Below are positions 1-6,335 of a DNA stretch of 10,398 nucleotides, piece after piece. Source of the stretch: Pseudomonadota bacterium (GTDB lineage: Bacteria > Pseudomonadota > Gammaproteobacteria > Burkholderiales > Thiobacillaceae); NCBI GenBank assembly GCA_021802595.1, contig JAJZRT010000080.1, forward strand, positions 1-10,398. Direction: 5' to 3'. The notes beneath the pieces are model-generated. The model searched no databases, was not told the DNA's origin, and saw nothing but the letters and a program-made list of their open reading frames with translations. Position 1 is the stretch's first letter. Every line of letters begins with the position of its first letter. The translations under genes were made by a program, and so were the position numbers.

Positions 1-976
1 TTCCGATCTGCAGGTGACCGCGCAGCCCGGGGGGCGCTTCGTCGTCCGCTTTTACCTGATGGACGTGCTCAAGCAGACGCAGCTTGCCGGCTACAGCTAT
101 ACCATTACGCCCGGCCAATGGCGTGCCACGGCGCACCAGATTGCGGACATCGTGTACGCGAAGCTGACCGGCATCCCCGGCGCGTTCAGTACCCGCATCG
201 CCTATGTGCAGAAGCAGGGCCGCCGCTACGAACTGAAGGTGGCCGATGCGGACGGGCAAAACCCGCGCACGGTGATGCGCTCCAGCGAGCCGGTGATTTC
301 GCCGAAATTCTCGCCTGACGGCACCCGCGTCGCCTATGTATCGTTCGAGGACAAAAAGCCGATCGTGTATGTGCAGTCGCTGCAGAATGGCCATCGCAAC
401 AGGGTCGCGGCGTTCAAGGGCTCGAACTCGGCCCCGGCCTGGGCGCCGGATGGCCGGCGGCTGGCTGTCGTCCTGACGCGCGACGGCGCTTCGCAGATTT
501 ATCTCATCAGCGCCGACGGCAGCGGCCTGACCCGCCTGACCCGGGGCGGCGATATCGACACCGAGCCGGTCTTCTCCCCCGATGGGCAAACCCTTTATTT
601 CACTTCGGACCGCGGCGGCAGCCCGCAGATTTACCGCATGGCGGCCAGCGGCGGCGAAGCCAAACGGGTAACCTTCAGTGGCAGCTATAATGTGTCCCCC
701 GCGATCAGTCCGGATGGACGGTATCTGGCCTATATCAGCCGCGAGGAAGGTCGTTTCAGAGTGGCGCTGATGGAGTTGGCCTCGGGACAAACCCGCGTGC
801 TGACCGACACCACGCGCGACGAGTCGCCCAGCTTCGCGCCCAATGGCCAGGCCGTGTTGTATGCCACGGTGCTGGGCGAGCACGGAATACTCGGCACGGT
901 GAGCCTGGACGGCAAGACCCATGCGCGTCTGTCGGAATCCGGGGTGGATGCGCGCGAGCCGGTCTGGGGGCCGTAA
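1..976 (+). CDS. tolB: TolB, periplasmic beta-propeller of the Tol-Pal system (3' part)
   Basis: The 5' end is missing: the reading frame is open to the left edge, and the GTG at position 14 is an internal codon. TolB is a periplasmic protein that binds Pal and other partners in the Tol-Pal complex, which links inner membrane, peptidoglycan and outer membrane during cell constriction. About 320 of the usual 430 or so residues are present. The first roughly 60 are the end of the N-terminal domain (ending near [16 protein letters not shown]), then come PD40/WD40-like propeller blades. Each blade carries the TolB signature: [63 protein letters not shown]. The C-terminal DAREPVWGP is typical. The first nine bases match an Illumina adapter end, so the residues encoded by positions 1-10 (S-D-L) are probably not real; E. 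coli TolB has Gly before the matching QVT. pal follows after 102 bp. Confidence 0.96.
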   Translation, partial: SDLQVTAQPGGRFVVRFYLMDVLKQTQLAGYSYTITPGQWRATAHQIADIVYAKLTGIPGAFSTRIAYVQKQGRRYELKVADADGQNPRTVMRSSEPVISPKFSPDGTRVAYVSFEDKKPIVYVQSLQNGHRNRVAAFKGSNSAPAWAPDGRRLAVVLTRDGASQIYLISADGSGLTRLTRGGDIDTEPVFSPDGQTLYFTSDRGGSPQIYRMAASGGEAKRVTFSGSYNVSPAISPDGRYLAYISREEGRFRVALMELASGQTRVLTDTTRDESPSFAPNGQAVLYATVLGEHGILGTVSLDGKTHARLSESGVDAREPVWGP

Positions 977-1064
977 TGCACACTGTTTTTTGTTGGTAGC
1001 AAAATCGGGCGGTTGCAGGGGAAGAACCGGACTGCCCATGTCAGGTTGTTTTCATTCATTCAAT

Positions 1065-1070
1065 GGAGAG
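1065..1070 (+). promoter_or_regulatory. Ribosome binding site of pal
   Basis: GGAGAG lies 8 nt before the ATG at 1079. It decides the start: the frame is open further upstream to a GTG at 1013, but that start has no such site and would place 22 residues before the lipoprotein signal peptide. Confidence 0.75.
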
Positions 1071-1078
1071 ATAGATCA

Positions 1079-1627
1079 ATGAACAAGATTTTCTGGCCCG
1101 TTCTGCTTGCGTTGACCCTGTCTGCGTGCGGCACCACTGGCGGCACGAAGGCGACGGTCGAAGACCACAGCACTGGCAAAACCGGCACGGCAACCACCAG
1201 CACCGAAACCACGGGCGTGGGCAGCGGCGGGGTGGCGGGCAATGCGATGGGCGACGCCGGCGATCCGCGCAAGAACCCGTCCAGCCCCCTGTTCAAGCGC
1301 AGCGTCTATTTCGATTTCGACAGCTTCGCGGTGAAAGACGAGTACCGCCCGATGATCGAGGCGCATGCCGGTTTCCTGAAAGCCAAGCCTGAACTGCACG
1401 TCACCCTGCAGGGCAATACCGACGAGCGTGGCAGCCGCGAATACAACCTGGCACTGGGACAGAAGCGTGCCGAAGCCGTGCGCAAGGCGCTGGCAGTGCT
1501 GGGCGTGAAGGATGCGCAGATGGAAGCGATCAGCTTTGGCGAGGAAAAGCCGCGCAACGAAGGCCATACCGAAGCCGCGTACGCCGAGAACCGCCGCACC
1601 GATATCGTGTATAGCGACGAGAAATGA
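1079..1627 (+). CDS. pal: Pal, peptidoglycan-associated outer-membrane lipoprotein
   Basis: This 182-residue protein starts MNKIFWPVLLALTLSAC, a lipoprotein signal with lipobox LSAC and lipidated Cys17. The residue after Cys is Gly, not Asp, which fits Lol-dependent sorting to the outer membrane. Residues of about 20-65 are a Thr/Gly/Ser-rich linker. From about residue 78 to the end is an OmpA-family peptidoglycan-binding domain: VYFDFDSF, then NTDERGSREYNLALGQKRA with the Asp and Arg expected to hold diaminopimelate, then ENRRTDIVY. Pal anchors the outer membrane to the wall and is recycled by TolB and TolA. It sits 102 bp after tolB, and its stop codon overlaps the cpoB start (ATGA at 1624-1627). 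Length and motifs are normal for the family. Confidence 0.97.
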   Translation: MNKIFWPVLLALTLSACGTTGGTKATVEDHSTGKTGTATTSTETTGVGSGGVAGNAMGDAGDPRKNPSSPLFKRSVYFDFDSFAVKDEYRPMIEAHAGFLKAKPELHVTLQGNTDERGSREYNLALGQKRAEAVRKALAVLGVKDAQMEAISFGEEKPRNEGHTEAAYAENRRTDIVYSDEK

Positions 1628-2463
1628 GCCTGGTCCGGCGTTACGGCCTGCTTGTAGCGTCCCTGCTTGCGCTGGTCCAGCCGGCGCAGGCGGCGCTGTT
1701 CGGCAATGATGAGGAATTGACCCGCCAGCAGCAGGCGCTGCAGCAGCGGGTAGACGCGCTCGACGCACGCCTCGGCAAGCTGGACGCGGCAATGCAGCAG
1801 AACCAGCCGATGCTGGACCTGCTGAAGGAGCTGGAGGCGCTGAAGGCCGAGGTGGCCCGCCTGCGCGGCCAGATCGAGGTCCAGGCGAACCAGCTGGATA
1901 CCCTGGGCAAGCGGCAAAACGATCTGTATGCCGACCTCGATCAGCGTCTTTCGGATCTCGCCAAGGCGGCCAAACCGGCGCCGGCGGCCGACGCGGCTCA
2001 AGCGCCTGCCGCAGCCGGCGCACCGCCGGCGGCCGATGCGGCTGCCGTGCCGCCGGCCGCGGCCACAGCCCAGCAGCCCGACCCGCTGGTCGAATCGCGC
2101 AGCTACGAAAACGCACTGGCGCTGTTCCGCGACGCCAAATATCCCGCCGCCATTGCGGGATTCCAGGCCTTCCTCAAGGCCTATCCGGACAGTGCGCTGG
2201 CAGCCAACGCGCAATACTGGATCGGCTATTCGTATTACGCGCTGAAGGATTACAAGACTTCGCTGACGCATCAGAAAAAACTCGTGGCCGCTTATCCCAA
2301 CAGCCCCAAAGTGCCCGATGCGCTGCTCAATATCGCGACCAACCAGATCGAGCTGGATGATCTGGCCGGTGCGCGCAAGACGCTCAAGGAACTGGTGGCG
2401 AAGCATCCCGGTACCCCGGCGGCCCAGCTGGCCGCGCGCCGTCTGGGTGCGCTCAAGAAATAA
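1624..2463 (+). CDS. cpoB: CpoB (YbgF), periplasmic Tol-Pal coordinator with coiled coil and TPRs
   Basis: This 279-residue protein overlaps pal by 4 nt (ATGA), which suggests translational coupling. Residues 1-23 are a Sec signal peptide ending AQA before ALFGND. Residues of about 27-105 form a Gln/Leu/Ala-rich coiled coil, the trimerisation part in characterised CpoB. Residues of about 115-155 are a low-complexity Ala/Pro linker (for example AAAVPPAAATAQQPD). The rest is a TPR domain of the YbgF type: YENALALFRDAKYPAAIAGF, AYPDSALAANAQYWIGYSYY, then YPNSPKVPDALLNIA and KHPGTPAAQLAARRL. In E. coli CpoB interacts with TolA and PBP1B to couple outer-membrane constriction to septal wall synthesis; that role here is inferred by family. 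The Ala/Pro linker is long, as is common in GC-rich genomes. Confidence 0.94.
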   Translation: MSLVRRYGLLVASLLALVQPAQAALFGNDEELTRQQQALQQRVDALDARLGKLDAAMQQNQPMLDLLKELEALKAEVARLRGQIEVQANQLDTLGKRQNDLYADLDQRLSDLAKAAKPAPAADAAQAPAAAGAPPAADAAAVPPAAATAQQPDPLVESRSYENALALFRDAKYPAAIAGFQAFLKAYPDSALAANAQYWIGYSYYALKDYKTSLTHQKKLVAAYPNSPKVPDALLNIATNQIELDDLAGARKTLKELVAKHPGTPAAQLAARRLGALKK

Positions 2464-2468
2464 GCGTC

Positions 2469-3215
2469 GTGTCCGACACCCTGATCCTCCACCCGCAAGG
2501 GGCAGGCCGTGACGGCCATGGCGCCCAGGCCTCCAAGGACCCGGATCCGCCGCGTGCTGAAGCGGATGCGCCAAGCGCCACGCTGCGTTTGACTGAGGTG
2601 TTCCTGTCGCTGCAGGGTGAAACCAGCCGTGCCGGTCTGCCGACCGTGTTCGTCCGTCTGGCCGGCTGCCCGCTGCGCTGCCGCTGGTGCGACACGACCT
2701 ACAGCTTCCAGGGCGGCGAAACCGTTCCCCTCACCGCGCTGCTGGCGCGGGTGGCGGCGTACGGCGTGCCGACCGTGTGTGTCACCGGCGGCGAGCCGCT
2801 GGCGCAGAAGAGCTGCCTGCCGCTGCTGGCCGCGTTGTGCGGCGCGGGGTACTCGGTGTCGCTGGAAACCAGCGGTGCACTCGATGTCAGCAAGGTCGAC
2901 CCGCGGGTGTCGCGCATCGTCGACATCAAGCCGCCGGAGTCGGGAGAGGAGGCGCGCAACCGCTGGGAGAATCTCGCCCACCTGACCCCGCACGACGAGA
3001 TCAAGTTCGTGCTCGCCAACCGCGCCGATTACGAATGGGCGCGCGAGGTCCTCCGTTCGCAGCAGCTCGACCGCATCTGTCCCGTCCTGTTCTCGCCGGT
3101 GCAGGGCGAACTGCCGCCCGCGCAGCTGGCCGAGTGGATCCTCGCCGACCGCCTGCCGGTGCGGATGCAGGTGCAGCTGCACAAGATCCTGTGGGGTAAC
3201 TCTCCCGGCAGATGA
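2469..3215 (+). CDS. queE: QueE, 7-carboxy-7-deazaguanine synthase (radical SAM)
   Basis: QueE converts 6-carboxy-tetrahydropterin to 7-carboxy-7-deazaguanine, using S-adenosylmethionine and a [4Fe-4S] cluster, on the way to preQ0 and queuosine in tRNA. The product shows the QueE start [13 protein letters not shown] (residues 39-51), then CPLRCRWC with cluster cysteines 67, 71 and 74 (CxxxCxxC), the SAM-binding VTGGEP (105-110), [15 protein letters not shown], and the C-terminal [10 protein letters not shown]. The start is uncertain. The GTG at 2469, 5 nt after the cpoB stop, gives 248 residues with about 38 extra, poorly structured residues before the conserved core, and it has no clear Shine-Dalgarno. 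A TTG at 2589 or GTG at 2598 would give a length closer to the usual 210 or so. The gene overlaps queC by 4 nt. Function is secure, the N-terminus is not. Confidence 0.94.
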   Translation: MSDTLILHPQGAGRDGHGAQASKDPDPPRAEADAPSATLRLTEVFLSLQGETSRAGLPTVFVRLAGCPLRCRWCDTTYSFQGGETVPLTALLARVAAYGVPTVCVTGGEPLAQKSCLPLLAALCGAGYSVSLETSGALDVSKVDPRVSRIVDIKPPESGEEARNRWENLAHLTPHDEIKFVLANRADYEWAREVLRSQQLDRICPVLFSPVQGELPPAQLAEWILADRLPVRMQVQLHKILWGNSPGR

Positions 3216-3892
3216 AACCCGCCGTCATCCTGCTCTCCGGCGGCCTGGATTCCGCCACCGTGCTCGCGATTGCGCGCGAAGCCGGTTATGCCTGTCATGC
3301 GCTGAGCCTCGATTACGGCCAGCGCCATACCGCCGAGCTCGGCGCCGCCGCGCGCGTGGCGGGGAGTCTGGGCGCGGCGGAACACCGGGTGATTCGCCTG
3401 GGGCTGGGCGACATCGGTGGCTCGGCGCTGACCGACCATTCCATCGCCGTCCCCGAGCGCCCGACCCAAGGCATTCCCATCACCTACGTGCCCGCACGCA
3501 ACACCGTGATGCTGGCGCTGGCGCTCGCCTGGGCCGAGGTGCTCGGCGCGCGCGACATCTTCATCGGCGTCAATGCCGTCGATTATTCAGGCTATCCGGA
3601 TTGCCGTCCCGAATTCATCGCGGCGTTCGAGCACATGGCCAACCTGGCGACCAAGGCCGGCGTCGAGGGCGCGCAACTGCACATCCATGCGCCGCTGCAA
3701 AGCCTGTCGAAGGGCGACATCATCCGCCGTGGCATCGAACTGGGCGTCGACTATGCCCAGACCGTCAGCTGCTATCAGGCCACCGACGAAGGACTGGCCT
3801 GCGGCCGCTGCGATTCCTGCCGCCTGCGGCGCGAGGGATTCCTCGCCGCAGGCATTCCCGATCCGACACGCTACGCCCGCGACGCAGGCTGA
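3212..3892 (+). CDS. queC: QueC, 7-cyano-7-deazaguanine (preQ0) synthase
   Basis: QueC uses ATP and ammonia to turn 7-carboxy-7-deazaguanine, the QueE product, into preQ0. The 226-residue protein has the N-type ATP pyrophosphatase P-loop SGGLDS at residues 9-14, followed by LDYGQRH (33-39) and [10 protein letters not shown] (92-101). The substrate-site segment [15 protein letters not shown] is at 121-135. The C-terminal zinc site is Cys187, Cys197, Cys200 and Cys203 ([17 protein letters not shown]). Length and motifs are full and normal. Its ATG overlaps the queE stop (ATGA), so the two consecutive enzymes are very likely co-transcribed and coupled. Linkage of queE-queC to tol-pal-cpoB is a known arrangement in proteobacteria and need not mean a shared function. 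Confidence 0.97.
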   Translation: MKPAVILLSGGLDSATVLAIAREAGYACHALSLDYGQRHTAELGAAARVAGSLGAAEHRVIRLGLGDIGGSALTDHSIAVPERPTQGIPITYVPARNTVMLALALAWAEVLGARDIFIGVNAVDYSGYPDCRPEFIAAFEHMANLATKAGVEGAQLHIHAPLQSLSKGDIIRRGIELGVDYAQTVSCYQATDEGLACGRCDSCRLRREGFLAAGIPDPTRYARDAG

Positions 3893-3893
3893 A

Positions 3894-3911
3894 CGGCACG
3901 TGGGCGTGCCG
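3894..3911 (+). other. Hairpin just after queC, possible weak transcript end
   Basis: CGGCACG and CGTGCCG form a perfect 7-bp stem with a TGGG loop, starting 2 nt after the queC stop. No T-run follows (next bases are CCCCGG), so it is not a standard intrinsic terminator. It may stabilise the mRNA 3' end or mark a Rho-dependent end. Structure is seen; role is a guess. Confidence 0.4.
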
Positions 3912-3970
3912 CCCCGGCCACGCGCCTGGCCTTCCGGGCGTTACCGCCGCAGGGGGCTGACGGCGCCTCC

Positions 3971-3998
3971 TTGCGTCTCCCTGTCTAAATGGTATTTA
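3971..3998 (+). promoter_or_regulatory. Candidate sigma-70 promoter of the YeeE/YedE gene
   Basis: The 207-bp gap between queC and the transporter changes abruptly to AT-rich DNA near 3985-4040. TTGCGT (3971-3976) and TATTTA (3993-3998) are 16 nt apart and could be the -35 and -10 boxes; an overlapping TATTAT follows at 3997-4002. A second weak choice starts with TTGCAC at 4015. Its presence would mean the transporter is transcribed separately from tol-que. Confidence 0.35.
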
Positions 3999-4083
3999 TT
4001 ATCCAGCCTGGTTTTTGCACCGACGCATTAAGATTCGCCTCTTTACCGGATAACAGGCGGCATTCCCCGCGTCCCCAATCGAG

Positions 4084-4089
4084 AGGAGG
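4084..4089 (+). promoter_or_regulatory. Ribosome binding site of the YeeE/YedE gene
   Basis: AGGAGG, a full consensus site, lies 10 nt before ATG 4100. It sets the start there rather than at the in-frame ATG 3989, which would add 37 residues without transporter character. Confidence 0.8.
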
Positions 4090-4099
4090 AAGTAGATTC

Positions 4100-5281
4100 A
4101 TGACGTACGCAAATTTTGCAAGTGCGCAATCATTCTTGTTGTGGTCGACCTTCGCGATCGCCCTGATCCTCGGGGCCGTGGTCAACAAGACCAATTTCTG
4201 CACCATGGGCGCAGTGTCCGATTGGGTCAACATGGGCGACACCGGGCGCCTGCGTGCCTGGATTCTGGCCATCGCCGTTGGCGTGCTGGGCGTCACGGCC
4301 CTGGAAGCAGCCGGCCTGGTGAACCTCAGCGGCACGTTCCCGCCCTACCGCCAGAACAGTCTTGTCTGGCTGGAAAACGGGGTCGGCGGCGTCCTCTTCG
4401 GCATCGGCATGACGCTCGCCTCCGGTTGCGGCAACAAGACCCTGGTCCGCATCGGCGGCGGCAACCTCAAGTCGGTCATGGTGCTGGGGATCATCGGCCT
4501 GATCGCCTATTTCATGGTCAACCCTTTCCCTGGCAGCGACAAGACCCTGTATTCCACCCTGTTCTATCCGTGGACCCACCCGGCCGCGGTCGCGCTCTCC
4601 ACCAACCAGGACCTCGGTGCGATACTCTTCGGCGACAAGGTCGCCACCGGCCGTATCGTGATGGGGGGCGTCATCGGTGTCCTGTTGCTGATCTGGGCCT
4701 TCATGTCGGCGGATTTCCGTGGCAGCTTCGACAACATCCTCGGCGGCCTCGTCGTCGGACTCGCCGTGCTGGCTGCCTGGTATGTCAGCAGCAACATCAA
4801 GGTGGATGCCGGCGGCGACATCCTGTCGCTGCAGGCCTACGTGCAGGACTGGGAACTATACGCACCGGTTGACGCGGTCCGGCCTGCCGCCGCCGGTCCG
4901 CTCGCCGCGCAGTCCTTCACCTTCATCAACCCCATGGGCCAGGCCCTCGGCTACGTGGCGGGCGGCTTTGCCCGCACCCTGCTCACCTTCGGCGTCATGG
5001 CGCTGGCGGGCGTCATCGCCGGCTCCCTGCTATGGTCGCTGATTTCGCGCAGCTTCCGCATCGAGTGGTTCGCCTCCGCGCGCGACTTCGTCAACCACCT
5101 GGTCGGCGCGATCCTCATGGGCTTCGGCGGCGTGCTGGCCATGGGCTGCACCATCGGCCAGGGCGTCACCGGCTTCTCCACGCTGGCACTGGGCTCCATT
5201 CTCACCTTCGTCGCCATCGTGCTCGGCAGCGCGGCCACCATGAAAGTGCAGTACGCCATGATGATGCGTGCGGAGGGATGA
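4100..5281 (+). CDS. YeeE/YedE-family membrane transporter for thiosulfate or related sulfur compounds
   Basis: This 393-residue, very hydrophobic protein has about nine or more membrane segments, for example residues 12-28, 52-75, 94-110, 125-141, 186-202, 212-230, 284-312 and 334-380. It carries the family's conserved cysteines in their usual settings: Cys34 in NFCTMGAVSDWVNMGD, Cys110 in ASGCGNKTLVRIGGGNLKS, and Cys350 in MGCTIGQGVTGFSTLALGS. In characterised YeeE (TsuA) proteins three such cysteines line the path for thiosulfate uptake. The loop of about 140-180 and the segment of about 232-275 make it longer than E. coli YeeE (about 350). No tusA/yeeD partner gene adjoins it, so the substrate is open: thiosulfate, another sulfane-sulfur compound or, less likely, a selenium compound. 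A sulfur substrate would suit a sulfur-oxidising host, but that is inference. Confidence 0.88.
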   Translation: MTYANFASAQSFLLWSTFAIALILGAVVNKTNFCTMGAVSDWVNMGDTGRLRAWILAIAVGVLGVTALEAAGLVNLSGTFPPYRQNSLVWLENGVGGVLFGIGMTLASGCGNKTLVRIGGGNLKSVMVLGIIGLIAYFMVNPFPGSDKTLYSTLFYPWTHPAAVALSTNQDLGAILFGDKVATGRIVMGGVIGVLLLIWAFMSADFRGSFDNILGGLVVGLAVLAAWYVSSNIKVDAGGDILSLQAYVQDWELYAPVDAVRPAAAGPLAAQSFTFINPMGQALGYVAGGFARTLLTFGVMALAGVIAGSLLWSLISRSFRIEWFASARDFVNHLVGAILMGFGGVLAMGCTIGQGVTGFSTLALGSILTFVAIVLGSAATMKVQYAMMMRAEG

Positions 5282-5312
5282 TGCTTGGTGTACCAAAAAA
5301 CCGTCACAGCCC

Positions 5313-5342
5313 TTTACCAGCCAACCGGGCTTCGGCTATAAT
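5313..5342 (+). promoter_or_regulatory. Sigma-70 promoter of tRNA-Lys
   Basis: TTTACC (5313-5318) and a perfect TATAAT (5337-5342) are 18 nt apart. They stand 52 nt before the mature tRNA, with a GC-rich stretch (TTTCGGGC) just after the -10, as is common for stringently controlled stable-RNA promoters. Transcription would start near 5349. Confidence 0.75.
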
Positions 5343-5394
5343 TTCGGGCTTTCGCGGATAGGGCTTCTGCCACACAGGCTCAAGTCAAATCCCC

Positions 5395-5470
5395 GGGTCG
5401 GTAGCTCAGCCGGTAGAGCAGCGGACTTTTAATCCGTTGGTCGCGAGTTCGAATCTCGCCCGACCCACCA
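5395..5470 (+). tRNA. tRNA-Lys, anticodon TTT (UUU)
   Basis: The 76-nt sequence folds as a standard cloverleaf. The acceptor stem is GGGTCGG (5395-5401) with CCGACCC (5460-5466), then discriminator A and an encoded CCA (5468-5470). The D arm contains TAGCTCAGCCGGTAGAGCA. The anticodon stem is GCGGA/TCCGT with loop CTTTTAA, giving anticodon TTT at 5428-5430. The T arm is CGAGTTCGAATCTCG with TTCGAAT in the loop. It reads AAA and AAG lysine codons. Its own promoter lies upstream and a strong terminator follows 9 nt after the CCA, so it is a single-gene unit. I saw no second copy of its 3' end downstream that would mark an integrated island. Confidence 0.97.
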
Positions 5471-5478
5471 GAATCATC

Positions 5479-5510
5479 AAAGGCCCCACCACGCGGTGGG
5501 GCCTTTCTCA
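5479..5510 (+). terminator. Strong intrinsic terminator after tRNA-Lys, probably bidirectional
   Basis: AAAGGCCCCACC and GGTGGGGCCTTT form a perfect 12-bp stem around a 4-nt ACGC loop (5479-5506). The flanking A and T runs are part of the stem, so it works in either direction. It lies between the tRNA and the convergent gene ending at 5562, and likely ends both transcripts. Confidence 0.88.
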
Positions 5511-5561
5511 TTTCCGCAGCGCTGGCGCCTCGGCCGTGTGGGGCGAGGATGCTTGGCGGGC

Positions 5562-5900
5562 TTATTTCCCGATCTGCCGGCTGACGGCATTCTCCTGCTG
5601 GTTAAGAGCCCTTTGCTGGGCCTTCGTGATGTAGCCGCCGTTCTCGCGCGCCATGCTGCGTTCTTCGTGGCGGATTTGCCGGTCTTGCTGATGCAGGTGG
5701 GCCGCCTCCGCGCGACTCAGGTCGCCTTCCTTGACCTCGTGGCGGATGCGCTGGTTCTGGTGCATGAGGCGCGCGTTGACTTCCGCGCGACGCGGGTGCT
5801 TCTGTGCCCATTCGGACGACGCCAGCGCGCTGGCGGACAGGCCGGTGGCGACGCAGGCGAGCAGGGCGGCGGAAAATGCTTTGGAAAGGGTGGAGGTCAT
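5562..5900 (-). CDS. Small secreted protein with Gln/His/Arg-rich helical repeats, function unknown
   Basis: This 112-residue protein begins with a Sec signal peptide (residues 1-28, ending SALA or ALAS before SEWAQ). The mature part is highly charged and predicted helical. It contains about two and a half diverged repeats: LMHQNQRIRHEVKEGDLSRA (45-64), then LHQQDRQIRHEE (69-80) followed by NGGYITKAQQRA (87-98), then LNQQENAVSRQIGK (99-112). Each starts with a Leu-x-Gln helix and continues with a Gly turn and a Ser/Thr plus acidic or Gln helix. Similar small periplasmic proteins with the pattern RI..GV..G.LT..EA are common in beta- and gammaproteobacteria; I know no established function. AAGGA stands 8 nt before the ATG and supports the start. 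It converges on tRNA-Lys and is not in an operon with visible genes. Confidence 0.82.
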   Translation of the reverse strand: MTSTLSKAFSAALLACVATGLSASALASSEWAQKHPRRAEVNARLMHQNQRIRHEVKEGDLSRAEAAHLHQQDRQIRHEERSMARENGGYITKAQQRALNQQENAVSRQIGK

Positions 5901-6075
5901 GTCTGTTTCCTTATAGGGGGAGTGAGCAGGAATTGTTCACCTGACGCCATTCAAGCAGGCAAATCTATCCGTGCGATATCCGGGCGGTAACAGGTCGTAT
6001 CCGAATGTTTCCGGCTTGTAACCGTGCACGCGCGGTCAGGGGGGCGGGGGCTCGTGCAGTGTGGGTGGGAGTCCA

Positions 6076-6087
6076 CTATACGTATAG
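6076..6087. repeat. Perfect 12-bp palindrome CTATACGTATAG
   Basis: CTATACGTATAG is its own reverse complement. It is AT-rich inside a GC-rich stretch, about 200 bp before the pilin transcription start. The size and symmetry fit a dimeric regulator's operator. Structure is seen; function is unknown. Confidence 0.45.
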
Positions 6088-6115
6088 CCCGGGTGACGAA
6101 AAATGTCATCTCGTG

Positions 6116-6144
6116 CCATGGCGGGTCATGCATGGCCCGCGTGG
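6116..6144. repeat. Near-perfect palindrome centred at 6130/6131
   Basis: GCGGGTCATG (6121-6130) and CATGGCCCGC (6131-6140) pair at all positions except one T/G. The flanks CCATG and GTGG extend the symmetry imperfectly. There is no T-run, so it is not a terminator. It could be an operator or a loop-free cruciform. Confidence 0.45.
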
Positions 6145-6214
6145 TCCCGGCAAAGTCCGCCGGAAAGGTCCGTGGAATAAAGCGAGAAGCGGCGGAATTC
6201 GAGGATAGACGGGC

Positions 6215-6239
6215 ATTTTCGCGTAGCGCCGGCGAAAAT
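6215..6239. repeat. 8-bp inverted repeat just upstream of the pilin sigma-54 promoter
   Basis: ATTTTCGC (6215-6222) and GCGAAAAT (6232-6239) are perfect inverted copies with a 9-nt spacer, so half-site centres are 17 bp apart. The repeat ends 18 bp before the -24 box. The position suits a regulator or bending-protein site, but no factor is recognised. Confidence 0.45.
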
Positions 6240-6257
6240 CATGGCCTGCCCCTAAAG

Positions 6258-6274
6258 TTGGCACGGCTGCTGCT
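6258..6274 (+). promoter_or_regulatory. Sigma-54 (RpoN) promoter of the pilin gene
   Basis: TTGGCACGGCTGCTGCT matches the RpoN consensus TGGCACG-N4-TTGCW except for one base at the -12 element (CTGC for TTGC). The invariant GG (6260-6261) and GC (6272-6273) have the required 10-nt spacing. Transcription would begin near 6285, leaving a leader of about 50 nt. RpoN with the PilS/PilR pair drives pilA in Pseudomonas; the same control here is inferred. Confidence 0.82.
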
Positions 6275-6335
6275 CGTTATAGCTCCAGACACGGGAGGCT
6301 CGTGTTCAACCTGCCCAATTTTAAGGAGATTTGAA

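Larger units (their letters stand above)
5901..6257. other. Gene-free upstream region between the small secreted protein and the pilin, with palindromes
   Basis: No convincing gene is present; the frame open upstream of the pilin start has no coding character. The region should hold the promoter of the minus-strand gene at its left and upstream sites of the pilin at its right. It has three inverted repeats, listed separately (6076-6087, 6116-6144, 6215-6239). A TGTC at 6104-6107, the core of reported PilR sites, is too short to mean much. Confidence 0.6.

Noticed and set aside
1076..2574. Long antisense open frames opposite pal, cpoB and queE (346 and 422 codons)
   Set aside because: They are shadows typical of GC-rich coding DNA. 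They lie opposite genes with clear family motifs and themselves show no domain, signal or ribosome site.
3894..3911. Intrinsic terminator after queC
   Set aside because: There is a good hairpin but no T-run, so it is listed only as a hairpin.
3989..4099. In-frame N-terminal extension of the YeeE/YedE protein from ATG 3989
   Set aside because: The 37 added residues are not hydrophobic or conserved in character, and a consensus AGGAGG stands at the right distance from ATG 4100. The extension also covers the likely promoter.
6024..6335. Pilin gene starting far upstream (frame open from 6024)
   Set aside because: This would put over 100 residues before the prepilin leader, which must be at the N-terminus for PilD cleavage, and would cover the sigma-54 promoter and palindromes.
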